Assembly (NCBI GenBank): GCA_035506315.1
Contig: DATJPQ010000080.1
Span: forward strand, 1 to 16,552
Length of the DNA: 16,552 nucleotides
Source of the DNA: MWDT01 sp035506315
Lineage (GTDB): Bacteria > Verrucomicrobiota > Verrucomicrobiia > Opitutales > Opitutaceae
Direction: 5' to 3'
Made by a program: the position numbers and the translations under genes. Positions within the stretch are counted from its first letter, which is position 1. Each line of letters opens with the position of its first letter. Shown here one piece after another: positions 6,579 through 13,967 of this stretch. The notes under the pieces were generated by a model. It was given only the letters and a program-made list of their open reading frames with translations. It searched no databases and was not told the DNA's origin.

Positions 6579-9329
6579 ATGAGCCCGCTGCCACGCCTCC
6601 CCGCCTGGCCGCGCCAGGGTTCCGCCGTCGCGGTTACACTGGTGCTGTTGTTGGGCAGCACGTTCTCCTTCCTGGCCTATCGCGAAAGTCAGCGCAGCGA
6701 AACCGCCCGGATCGAAACCGAGTTTTCCCGCCGGGCCGATATCCGTCAGGCTCTCAATCGGGAGGTTTTTTCCCATTTCGAAAGCGGCTTGTTCAGCCTG
6801 CGCAATGTATTCATCGGCAGCCAGGAGGTGACCCGCTCCGAGTTTGAGCGCTCGGCGCGGGAAATTCTGGCGCGCTACCCCGGCATCACTGCGCTCGAGT
6901 GGGTGGCGCGGGTGCCGGCGGCCGCCCGCGCCGCTGTCGAACAACGCGCCACGCAAGAGCTCGGGCTCCCCTTTCAAATCACCGAACTTGACGCGAATGG
7001 CCGCCTGGTGCGGGCCGGCGCGCGCGCCGAGTACCTGCCCATTCTCTACGTCACACCCCTGACCGGCAACCAGCAAGTCCTCGGCTACGATGTCAGCATG
7101 GGTCCGTCGCGCGAAACGCTCGCCCGCGCCCGCACCACCCGCCAAATGGTCGCCACGGTGCCTTTCCACCTCGTCCAAGATCCCATTCCCAACGATAAAG
7201 GCATGGTCTGGACCTGGCCGCTCTTCGACCCCAGTTCTGCGGGTGAACCGTTCTACGGTTACGTGCAGATGGTATTTCACGTGCGTTCCATGATTGAGGA
7301 AGCGCTTGGCCGCCATTCCAGCATGGTCATGGATGTCATGATCATCGATCCTACCGAGACCGACCCCGCCCGCCGGCTGGTCTATGCCCAAACGGCGAAC
7401 GATCGGCCGACGCCACGCCCCCCGCCCACGGAAGAGGAATTTCGGCGCGGTCTGGTGCGGACTTACGACTTCGTGGTCGGCACGCAAAAATGGCAGGTGC
7501 TGTACCGCCCGCAACCCGCCTGGATCGAAGAGCAGAAATCTTCCACGCCCGCACTGCTGTTGTGGGGTGGCCTGCTCATCACCGGTCTGCTCGCCATCTA
7601 CGTCCGGTCCATGCTGCAGCGGACGGCCACCGTGGATCGACTCGTCAAAGAGCGTACGGCCGAGCTTCGCACCACGCAGAAGCTGCTTGAAGAAGACATC
7701 CAGCGCCGGACCGAAGCGGAGCGCGCCCTTCAGTCCAGCGAGCAGCGCTATCGCGCCTTCTTGAGCCAAAGCACTGAGGCCCTCTGGCGCTACGAGCTCC
7801 GCGAACCTTTCTCCACGCACCTGTCCGAGGATGAGCAGGTCGAACGCCTCGTCGCCCAGGCCTACCTCGCCGAGTGCAACGACCTGCTGGCCCGCCTCCA
7901 CGGCCGCGCCCATGCCCAGGAGCTCATCGGCGCAAACCTCACCGAGCTTTACGGCGCGCGGTGGCCGCAATTTCTCGCCGGTTGCCGCCAGTTCATCCGC
8001 TCCGGCTACCGCCTCGTGGATGCCGAAGTCGAGGCGCCCGGACCGGACGGCCAGTCCAGATATTTTCTGCTCAATCTCGTCGGTTTCTGTGAAAACGAGC
8101 GGCTGGTCCGCGTCTGGGGCGGACAACGCGAGATCACCGAGCGCAAAATCGCCGAGGTAAAACGCGTCGAGATGGAGCGCAAGCTCCTCGAAACCCAGAA
8201 ACTCGAAAGCCTCGGCGTGCTCGCCGGCGGCATCGCGCACGATTTCAACAATCTGCTTACCGGCATCGTGGGCAATGCCGGCCTCGTTCGCCTCGAGCTG
8301 CCGCCCGCATCGCCATCCGCGTCCCACGTCCGCCAGATTGAGTCGGCCGCACTCCGCGCCGCCGAGCTCTGCCAGCAACTCCTCGCCTATGCCGGCAAAG
8401 GCCGTTTCCAGGTCGAATCCCTCGATCTCAACGAACTGATCGAAGGTACGCTTTCGTTGCTGCGCCTCTCCATCGGCAAACAAGCCCAGCTCCAGCTCGA
8501 GCTGGGCCGGTCGTTGCCCGTCGTGATGGCCGATGCCACGCAAATCCGCCAGATCGTGATGAACCTCGTGATCAATGCCGCCGACGCGATCGGCGCCCAT
8601 CCTGGCGTAGTGACCTTGCGCACCGGCAGCCGGTTTGTTCGCACCAGCGAGCTTGCCTCCTGGGCGGCCGATTCCGGGCTGCCGGAAGGCGATTATGTCT
8701 TTCTCGAAATCCGCGACACCGGCTGCGGCATGCCCCCGGAAACGCTCCGCCGGATATTCGAGCCTTTCTTCACGACCAAATTTGCCGGACGCGGACTCGG
8801 GCTCGCCGCCGTGCTGGGCATCGTGCGCGGCCACCACGGCGCGCTCCAGGTAACCAGCGAAGTCGGCAGCGGCTCGACCTTCACGCTCTACCTGCCGGTC
8901 GGCGGCGCTGCGATCGCGACCGAGCCGGACGTTCCGTCCGAATCCACCGCCTGGCGGCACTCGGGCACCGCCCTGGTGGTCGATGACGAGGAATGCGCGC
9001 GCACTGTCACTGAATACGTGCTCGCCACCTTCGGCTTCGACACCGTCGCCGTGGCCGATGGTGAGGCGGCGCTGGCCATCTTCGCCGCCGAGCCCGACCG
9101 TTTCGTTTTCGTTTTGCTCGATCTCATCATGCCCGGCTTGTCGGGCAAGAAGGTCCTGGCCCGGCTGCGCGAAATCCGTCCCGAGGTGCGGGTGCTGCTG
9201 GTCAGCGGGTACACCGAAAACGACTCCGCTTCCCCGTTCGCCTCCGGCGGGCCCACCGCGTTTTTGCAGAAGCCCTACACGCGCGATGCGCTCGAACGCA
9301 AACTGCGCGCCCTGTGGGGTGAGGACTGA
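6579..9329 (+). CDS. CHASE-PAS hybrid sensor histidine kinase with receiver domain
   Basis: Membrane sensor kinase of 916 residues. Helix 1 lies at about 15-34 (AVAVTLVLLLGSTFSFLAY). A periplasmic CHASE domain spans about 60-265 (ILARYPGITALEWVARVP, YVTPLTGNQQVLGYDVS), a domain that in relatives senses small ligands. Helix 2 lies at about 324-345. A short coiled coil leads to a PAS domain (about 386-520). The kinase core has the phospho-acceptor His554 in GIAHDFNNLL, the N-box Asn666 (NLVINAADAI), the G1 box DTGCGM from 713 and the G2 box GRGLGLA from 737. The C-terminal receiver (about 797-912) has the acidic pair D802/D803, phospho-acceptor Asp848 in LLDLIMPG, Ser876 and Lys898 (LQKPY). All catalytic residues are present. 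It has no DNA-binding output, so a downstream phosphotransfer or response regulator partner must be elsewhere. Start is ATG 6579; a TTG at 6558 would add seven residues. It is divergent from the helicase gene with a 154-base gap. Confidence 0.95.
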   Translation: MSPLPRLPAWPRQGSAVAVTLVLLLGSTFSFLAYRESQRSETARIETEFSRRADIRQALNREVFSHFESGLFSLRNVFIGSQEVTRSEFERSAREILARYPGITALEWVARVPAAARAAVEQRATQELGLPFQITELDANGRLVRAGARAEYLPILYVTPLTGNQQVLGYDVSMGPSRETLARARTTRQMVATVPFHLVQDPIPNDKGMVWTWPLFDPSSAGEPFYGYVQMVFHVRSMIEEALGRHSSMVMDVMIIDPTETDPARRLVYAQTANDRPTPRPPPTEEEFRRGLVRTYDFVVGTQKWQVLYRPQPAWIEEQKSSTPALLLWGGLLITGLLAIYVRSMLQRTATVDRLVKERTAELRTTQKLLEEDIQRRTEAERALQSSEQRYRAFLSQSTEALWRYELREPFSTHLSEDEQVERLVAQAYLAECNDLLARLHGRAHAQELIGANLTELYGARWPQFLAGCRQFIRSGYRLVDAEVEAPGPDGQSRYFLLNLVGFCENERLVRVWGGQREITERKIAEVKRVEMERKLLETQKLESLGVLAGGIAHDFNNLLTGIVGNAGLVRLELPPASPSASHVRQIESAALRAAELCQQLLAYAGKGRFQVESLDLNELIEGTLSLLRLSIGKQAQLQLELGRSLPVVMADATQIRQIVMNLVINAADAIGAHPGVVTLRTGSRFVRTSELASWAADSGLPEGDYVFLEIRDTGCGMPPETLRRIFEPFFTTKFAGRGLGLAAVLGIVRGHHGALQVTSEVGSGSTFTLYLPVGGAAIATEPDVPSESTAWRHSGTALVVDDEECARTVTEYVLATFGFDTVAVADGEAALAIFAAEPDRFVFVLLDLIMPGLSGKKVLARLREIRPEVRVLLVSGYTENDSASPFASGGPTAFLQKPYTRDALERKLRALWGED

Positions 9330-9575
9330 GACGCGAGCAACCCGGTTGGTAATGCAGGGTGGGGCCGCCCTGGCCGCCGACGCCTTGGCGAAGGAGGCCG
9401 AACCCCGCCTTACGTCCGCCGAGCGCGGCTGGGGTCCGGTAGTGTCTTCCCCGAATCGGATTCTAATGGTAGCTGCGAGCGTTTCGCCGACGCGGCTCTT
9501 GGCGACAGCCCCACACCGCCCCTGCAAGTTGCGCCTTGGCGCGGCCGGCGCTATCCGTCTTTCTGTCTTTTCTCC
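9330..9575. other. Intergenic region between kinase and MFS genes
   Basis: Apart from the palindromic element at 9349-9413, this 246-base gap contains a further GC-rich inverted segment (TCGCC...GGCGA in about 9485-9515). It ends in a pyrimidine-rich stretch (TCTTTCTGTCTTTTCTCC) directly before the MFS GTG start. I see no clear sigma-70 promoter and no small gene. The sequence between about 9414 and 9560 may be further degenerate repeat material, but I cannot support that from one copy. Confidence 0.4.
9349..9413. repeat. 65-bp REP-like palindromic element
   Basis: Located 19 bases after the kinase stop. The ends are imperfect inverted repeats: GTAA...GGGG on the left (9349-9364) and CCCCGCCTTAC on the right (9403-9413). 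The centre folds as GGCCGCC (9372-9378) with GGAGGCC (9393-9399), 6 of 7 pairing, enclosing CGCC-TT-GGCG (9381-9390). It is not followed by a T-tract, so it does not look like a standard terminator. Like the element at 4413-4470 it begins GTA and ends TAC, but the interior differs, so it would be a second family. Mobility and copy number are inference. Confidence 0.6.
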
Positions 9576-10931
9576 GTGTCCGCCACCACCGCCACTTCCA
9601 CCACCGCGCCCGGCCCGGCCGCCCCCCGCCCGCTTTCCCTCGGCGTCATCTTCCTGACGCTCTACATCGATCTGATCGGGTTCTCGATCATCTTCCCGTT
9701 CGGCCCCGACCTGCTGAATCACTACCTCGGACTGGAGGGCCAAAGCGGTTTGCTGGGATGGATTCTGGCCCAAACCAATGCCACCGCCCGCGCGTTGGGC
9801 AACGAACAGCACTTGCCCGTGGTCTTGTTCGGCGGCGTCGTGAGCTCGATCTTTTCCGTCCTGCAATTTGTCTTCGCACCGATCTGGGGCGGGCTTTCCG
9901 ACCGGATCGGACGCCGGCGCGTATTGCTGTTCACCGTCGCCGGCACCGCGCTGAGTTATCTCGTCTGGGCTGTGAGCGGCTCATTCTGGCTGTTCGTGCT
10001 GTCGCGCGTCATCGGTGGGGCGTTTGGCGGCAACCTCTCCGTCGCCACCGCCGCCGTTGCCGATGTGACCAGTCGGGAGGAGCGGTCGCGGGCGATGGGG
10101 TTGGTGGGGGCCGCTTTCGGATTGGGGCTCGTCACCGGCCCGACGCTCGGCGCCCTCACCGCCCATTACAATTTACTGGCGGCCCATCCCGGGCTGGCGC
10201 GTTTCGGCATTAATCCCTTCTCAGTGCCGGCCCTGATCGCCCTGGCGATGAGCCTGCTCAACCTGGTGTGGATCTCACGACAGTTCCGCGAGACGCTCGA
10301 CCGTACGGTCCGCGCGGAGACCGCCGAAACGCGGGTGCGCCATCCGCTCCATGCGATCTTCGCCCTCGAAAATCAGGCCGTGCGTCGCACCAACCTCGTC
10401 GCCTTCGTCTATTCCGTGGCGTTCGTGGCCATGGAGATGACGCTCACGTTCCTTGCCGCCGACCGCTTCGGCTACACCGCGCGCCAGAATGGCTGGCTGC
10501 TCGGTTACCTCGGGGTGTGCTCGATCGTCACGCAAGGCGTGCTGGTGCGCCGCTTGCTGAAGGTGGTGGAGGAGACCCGCGTCCTGGGCTGGGGTTTGTT
10601 GTTATCCGCGGCTGGTCTGCTGTGGATCGGTTGGGCTGGCGCCCCGTGGATGTTGTACGGCGCCATCACGCTCAGCACGCTGGGCTCCGGCCTGGTCAAC
10701 CCGGCCTCGACCGGTCTCATCTCGCTCTATTGCGGACCGGCCGAACAGGGTCGCGTGCTCGGCATCTTCCGCTCGCTGGGCTCGCTGTCGCGGGCCCTCA
10801 CGCCGGTGGCGGCCGGGCTGGTGTTTTGGGGGTTCGGACCGCGCGGACCCTATGTAACCTATGGCGCCTGTGCTGTGTTATCATTGGGTGCTTTCGTCCT
10901 CAGCATGACGCTGCCCAAACCGCATAAATGA
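9576..10931 (+). CDS. Major facilitator superfamily exporter (DHA1/TetA-like)
   Basis: Integral membrane transporter of 451 residues with about twelve hydrophobic helices, the usual size of the proton-driven drug/H+ antiporter branch. The first helix carries TLYIDLIGFSIIFPFGPDLL (about 28-47), the pattern of TetA/DHA1 exporters. Motif A is visible as GGLSDRIGRRR (105-115) in the loop between helices 2 and 3. RVIGGAFGGNLSVATAAVAD (144-163) and a motif-C-like segment GLVGAAFGLGLVTGPTLG (175-192) mark the antiporter half. The first external loop is long (about 50-82). Substrate cannot be told from sequence, so tetracycline or other drug export should not be assumed. The start is GTG at 9576 without a clear Shine-Dalgarno. 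The gene ends TGA, overlapping an ATG (10928) as ATGA, but the next gene probably starts later. Confidence 0.9.
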   Translation: MSATTATSTTAPGPAAPRPLSLGVIFLTLYIDLIGFSIIFPFGPDLLNHYLGLEGQSGLLGWILAQTNATARALGNEQHLPVVLFGGVVSSIFSVLQFVFAPIWGGLSDRIGRRRVLLFTVAGTALSYLVWAVSGSFWLFVLSRVIGGAFGGNLSVATAAVADVTSREERSRAMGLVGAAFGLGLVTGPTLGALTAHYNLLAAHPGLARFGINPFSVPALIALAMSLLNLVWISRQFRETLDRTVRAETAETRVRHPLHAIFALENQAVRRTNLVAFVYSVAFVAMEMTLTFLAADRFGYTARQNGWLLGYLGVCSIVTQGVLVRRLLKVVEETRVLGWGLLLSAAGLLWIGWAGAPWMLYGAITLSTLGSGLVNPASTGLISLYCGPAEQGRVLGIFRSLGSLSRALTPVAAGLVFWGFGPRGPYVTYGACAVLSLGAFVLSMTLPKPHK

Positions 10932-11053
10932 TTTTTGACTTCCGATTTTTGATTTTCGCTGCGTTGCGGGCGGCACAAGCTTCCGCCCTGCGGCGTATGG
11001 CTTCTCCTTTCCGCGCTCCGCTTTCCGCTCTTCGCTTTCTGCTTTCCGCCCTC
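10930..11053. repeat. Repeat-like sequence spanning the protease gene start
   Basis: The stretch opens with two copies of GATTTTTGA spaced 14 bases apart (10930-10938, 10944-10952). A GC hairpin follows (GGGCGG at 10968-10973 with CCGCCC at 10983-10988). It ends in a pyrimidine-rich run in which YGCTTTCY recurs three times (11019-11026, 11033-11040, 11040-11047). Base use is unlike the surrounding coding sequence. Its minus strand reads like the AGCGGAAAG-type low-complexity intergenic repeats I associate with Verrucomicrobia; that family assignment is from memory. The last part encodes the protease signal peptide. Confidence 0.45.
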
Positions 11054-12235
11054 GGCCTGCTGGTGGCCGCTCTCTGCCTGCTGCCTCCTTCCGCCGTGCA
11101 GGCCGCGTGGTTTCGCCGCGAGCCGCCCCGCCCCGGCCGCACCACCCTCGGCTCCCCGTTGGTCTCGCTGCCCGCGCAGCTCATCGGCAATTTTCTCGTC
11201 ATCACGGTCAAGTGGGACCGCCACGGCCCCTACAATTTCGTCATCGATACCGGGGCCAACGTTACCCTCGTCTCGCCCGCGTTTGCCGAACGGTACGGCA
11301 CGACGCCGGCGCCAACGGACAATGTCGGCCGCGAGGTGGCGGTGAAATCCGCCGACGGCGAGACCACCGTGCTCCAGGTGACCTCGTTGAAACGGATCGA
11401 GCTGGGCGACGCCCGGTTCGAGGCCGTGCCGGCGCGCATCTACGATTGCACTGCGATCTCGCTGCACCTCGGTCTGCGCATCGACGGCCTCCTCGGCTTC
11501 CCGTTGTTTCGCGAGACGCTGCTCACGCTCGATTATCCGCACCAGCGCGTGCTGCTCGCGAAACTCAAGGGGGCCAGCGCCCTGCAGCCCGGCTCCACCC
11601 TCCCCTTTCACAACGAGAGCAAGACGCCGTTCATCCCGCTGCGCGTCGGCGACCGGACTTTCCTCGCGCTGATCGACTCCGGCAGCGACGCCACGCTCAA
11701 TTTGAATCCCCTCGGTCTCGACGTCACCTTCGTACAACCGCCGCGGCCGGGCGCGATCCGGGCCACGCTGACCGGCGACCAGCCGGAGACGGTGGGCCGG
11801 CTGGCGCAGACGATCCTGCTCGGCGACTACCCCCTGGCCCAACCCGTGGTCAACGTGATCGACGAGTTCTCTTCGATCGGCGGCGGCGTGCTGAAACATT
11901 TCGTGGTGACCTTCGATCAGGAGCGCAGCCAGGTGACCTTTTACCGGGACAAACGCGAACCGATCGCCTTTCCCCCCCGCCGCAGCTCCGGAATGAGCTT
12001 CGCCAAGTCCGGCGCCTACTGGCGGGTCGTGGGTGTGATTCCCGGCTCGAACGCCGCCAACGCCGGCCGGGAGGAGGGCGACCTCGTCACCCGCATCAAC
12101 GACGAGCCGGTGGAACGCTGGAGCCAGCAACGCTTCGAGGCCCTGGTCGCGCAGGCGAACGAGATCGCCTTCACCTTTTACGAAGGCCGCCGCGATTTCG
12201 TGCTGAAACTGAAGGTCATGGACCTCGTGCCGTAG
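10997..12235 (+). CDS. Exported aspartyl protease (two D-T/S-G motifs) with C-terminal PDZ domain
   Basis: Predicted periplasmic retropepsin-like (clan AA) protease of 412 residues from ATG 10997. Residues 1-36 are a signal peptide (basic start, LLSALGLLVAALCLLPPSAVQA). The first protease lobe has the catalytic-type motif FVIDTGAN at 81-88 (Asp84) and an IDGLLGFPLF segment (162-171) typical of the flap/core of these folds. A second lobe repeats the pattern as ALIDSGSD at 224-231 (Asp227). A PDZ domain at about 331-409 (VVGVIPGSNAANAG, GDLVTRINDEPV) probably binds partner or substrate tails. An upstream in-frame ATG at 10928, overlapping the MFS stop as ATGA, would add 23 residues, but that stretch is repeat-like DNA and spoils the signal peptide. 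Substrate is unknown; both Asp motifs are intact. Confidence 0.85.
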   Translation: MASPFRAPLSALRFLLSALGLLVAALCLLPPSAVQAAWFRREPPRPGRTTLGSPLVSLPAQLIGNFLVITVKWDRHGPYNFVIDTGANVTLVSPAFAERYGTTPAPTDNVGREVAVKSADGETTVLQVTSLKRIELGDARFEAVPARIYDCTAISLHLGLRIDGLLGFPLFRETLLTLDYPHQRVLLAKLKGASALQPGSTLPFHNESKTPFIPLRVGDRTFLALIDSGSDATLNLNPLGLDVTFVQPPRPGAIRATLTGDQPETVGRLAQTILLGDYPLAQPVVNVIDEFSSIGGGVLKHFVVTFDQERSQVTFYRDKREPIAFPPRRSSGMSFAKSGAYWRVVGVIPGSNAANAGREEGDLVTRINDEPVERWSQQRFEALVAQANEIAFTFYEGRRDFVLKLKVMDLVP

Positions 12236-12239
12236 GGCA

Positions 12240-12438
12240 CGGCGTCCCGCCGCGCCCTCGGTTTTGGGTTTCGAGTTTTGAGTTCCGGGTTCCGAAGTCG
12301 GATTCGGAAGGCGTCACGGCGGGACGCCGCGCCCTCGGTTTCGGGTTTTGGGTTCCGCGTTCCGGGTTGCGGAATCGGAACATCCGGAACTCGGAACCTC
12401 GTTTTCTGAACCCGAAACTCGAAACCCGAAACTCGAAA
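12240..12438. repeat. Inverted/direct repeat block between convergent genes
   Basis: The gap between the protease gene and rsmB, whose stop codon follows directly, is filled with repeats. CGGCGTCCCGCCG (12240-12252) has its exact reverse complement CGGCGGGACGCCG at 12317-12329. A 17-base direct repeat CGCCGCGCCCTCGGTTT occurs at 12248-12264 and 12325-12341. GGGTTTCGAGTTT (12266-12278) is mirrored exactly by AAACTCGAAACCC (12415-12427). Two tandem copies of a 14-base unit CCCGAAACTCGAAA occupy 12411-12438. No T-tract terminator of standard form is seen. The long stems could still stop transcription from both sides, which is inference. Confidence 0.75.
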
Positions 12439-13854
12439 CTACGCGTTTCGTCGGAGGCGAAACGCCCCCATCCCATCGCACCCCGTCTCCCAGGGAAGGC
12501 TCATGACCTGCGTCTCGAGCGTGAACTGTTCGCCGGGGTCGCGTAGGAACGCCGCCACTACACGCTCGTTTTCCTCCGGGTCGATGCTGCAGGTTGAGTA
12601 AACCAGCCGGCCGCCCGGGGCCACGCATCGCGCCGCCGCACTCAGCAACGCGAGCTGCTGCTGAGCGTGCCGGGCAAAATCGCCCTCCTGCAAACGCCAT
12701 TTCACGTCCACCCGGTGACGCATCACCCCGGTGTTGGAGCATGGCACGTCGATGAGCACCGCGGCATACTCGTCCGGGAGCCAGCAGGCCACCAGCGCCG
12801 CCGCCAGCGGGCCGGCCACGTTGGCCTCGACCAACACCGCCTCCACGCCTTTCACCCGCGTCAGGTTTGCCCGCAAACGCGGCAGGCGCTCTCCCGGCAG
12901 ATCGACCGCGATGACCCGCCCCACCGCCGCCTGATCCTTCGTCGCAGCCGGCGTCAGGAGGCTGGTTTGCGGCGGCGGCCCGCCCGCCCGCTTCATTGCT
13001 TCGGCGGCCGCGCCCAAGGCATCGGCGATCTGCAGCGTCTTGCCGCCTGGTGCGGCGCACAGATCGAGCACCGTCTCGCCGGCCTGCGGCGCCAGCAGCT
13101 CGATCGCAAAACGCGCCGAGGGATCCTGCAGGTAAAGTTGTCCGCCCGCCAGCAACGGCTCCACCTCGCTCCAGTGGCCCGACGGCACCTCGAAGAAACC
13201 CGGCCACCGGGTCGGCCCGAGCCAGTTTGGCGGCGGTTCCGCCGTCCGCCAGCGCGCGTAAACCGGCGCCGGCTGCTGGTTCCACTCCAGCAACGCCCGC
13301 GTGGTGTCGGCGCCGTATTGCGCCAGCCAGCGGGCCACCAGCCACCCCGGATGAGAATAATATTCCGCCAGTGCTCCCGCCGCTGCCAGCCGGGGCGGCG
13401 CGACCTGGGCCGCCAGCGCACCGGCGAGCCGCCGCACCACGGCGTTGACCAATCGCGCCTCGGCCGGGCTCGCGAGGGTTTTGGCCCGCTCGACCGCATG
13501 ATGCACCACCTTGGCGACCAGACCGGAATCCGCCGGCGCACCGCTCGCGTCGGGTGCCGCCTCCGGATGGAGCCCGGCTTCGAGCAGCTCATACCCCGCC
13601 ACGTACAAAATCGCCCGCAAGATCAGTCGCGGCGGCCGCGGCACGAGCCGCCCGAGCGCCGCGTTCAGCCGCCCTTCATGGCGCACCACCCCGTAGACCA
13701 GGTGTTGGCAGCGGGCCCGTTCCACCCCCGTAAGGCTGCGCGGCAGGCGCTCCATCAATTCGTCGATCCGCTCGCGGCGATCGAACCAACGCCCCACGAG
13801 GCGGGCGGCCTCGGACCACGCGGCGGCGGGATTACCCGGGGGGACGGCGTTCAT
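12439..13854 (-). CDS. rsmB: 16S rRNA (cytosine-5)-methyltransferase RsmB
   Basis: SAM-dependent enzyme that in E. coli methylates C967 of 16S rRNA. The 471-residue protein has an N-terminal NusB-like helical domain (about 10-155: LVGRWFDRRERIDELMERL, RHEGRLNAALGR, RLVNAVVRRLAG). A linker contains YYSHPGWLVARWLAQYG, typical of RsmB. The catalytic domain has LQDPSARFAIELLAPQAGE (242-260), the SAM-binding motif DLCAAPGGKT (264-273), DVPCSNTG (369-376; Cys372, which releases product) and YSTCSIDPEENE (419-430; Cys422, the nucleophile). About 28 Ala/Gly/Pro-rich residues are inserted between GGKT and RVIAVD. The start is ATG 13854; a GTG at 13905 is an alternative adding 17 residues. Transcribed divergently from the greA-like gene. 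The stop codon abuts the repeat block. Confidence 0.95.
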   Translation of the reverse strand: MNAVPPGNPAAAWSEAARLVGRWFDRRERIDELMERLPRSLTGVERARCQHLVYGVVRHEGRLNAALGRLVPRPPRLILRAILYVAGYELLEAGLHPEAAPDASGAPADSGLVAKVVHHAVERAKTLASPAEARLVNAVVRRLAGALAAQVAPPRLAAAGALAEYYSHPGWLVARWLAQYGADTTRALLEWNQQPAPVYARWRTAEPPPNWLGPTRWPGFFEVPSGHWSEVEPLLAGGQLYLQDPSARFAIELLAPQAGETVLDLCAAPGGKTLQIADALGAAAEAMKRAGGPPPQTSLLTPAATKDQAAVGRVIAVDLPGERLPRLRANLTRVKGVEAVLVEANVAGPLAAALVACWLPDEYAAVLIDVPCSNTGVMRHRVDVKWRLQEGDFARHAQQQLALLSAAARCVAPGGRLVYSTCSIDPEENERVVAAFLRDPGEQFTLETQVMSLPWETGCDGMGAFRLRRNA

Positions 13855-13895
13855 AACGCCAGGCCGGCGGGCGGCGGACAGGCCGTTTGCGGCGC

Positions 13896-13914
13896 TTTGA
13901 CACACAGTTTGACA
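13896..13914 (+). promoter_or_regulatory. Tandem TTTGACA boxes upstream of the greA-like gene
   Basis: TTTGACA occurs at 13896-13902 and again at 13908-13914, with start positions 12 bases apart. Both contain the sigma-70 -35 consensus TTGACA and lie 54-72 bases before the ATG at 13968. Possible -10 hexamers at standard spacing are weak (TTCAAC or TCAACT near 13932-13938), so a promoter is plausible but not proven. The pair could equally be a direct-repeat operator. The region is shared with the divergent rsmB gene. Confidence 0.35.
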
Positions 13915-13967
13915 AGGGTCGGCATTCTCCGTTCAACTCTCCAATTCAGGCTCACACTCACGCAACC

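Noticed and set aside
4706..6847. 713-codon plus-strand open frame antisense to the helicase
   Set aside because: The minus strand has every DEAD-box motif in order; the plus-strand product is His/Arg/Ala-rich without motifs.
9349..9413. Reading the palindrome after the kinase gene as a standard terminator
   Set aside because: No T-tract follows on either strand, and the end structure looks like a repeat element.
6576..9866. 1096-codon minus-strand open frame antisense to the histidine kinase
   Set aside because: Length alone is not evidence at this GC content. The plus strand encodes a complete hybrid kinase, and the antisense frame runs through a palindrome and into the MFS gene.
9576..10931. 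Calling the MFS protein a tetracycline resistance determinant
   Set aside because: It shares the general DHA1/TetA layout, but family-level motifs do not fix the substrate and nothing in the context suggests antibiotic resistance.
10859..12130. Minus-strand open frame opposite the aspartyl protease
   Set aside because: The translation is low complexity (Gly/Arg/Glu), with a Lys/Ser/Glu-rich tail produced by the intergenic repeat; the plus strand carries the protease and PDZ motifs.
12216..12476. Small minus-strand frame across the convergent gap
   Set aside because: Made of repeat sequence (Phe/Arg/Ser/Asn-rich) and overlapping the rsmB end.
11107..12546. Plus-strand frame overlapping the protease gene and continuing through the repeat block
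   Set aside because: Out of frame with the protease; Arg/Pro/Ala-rich shadow whose end is repeat translation.
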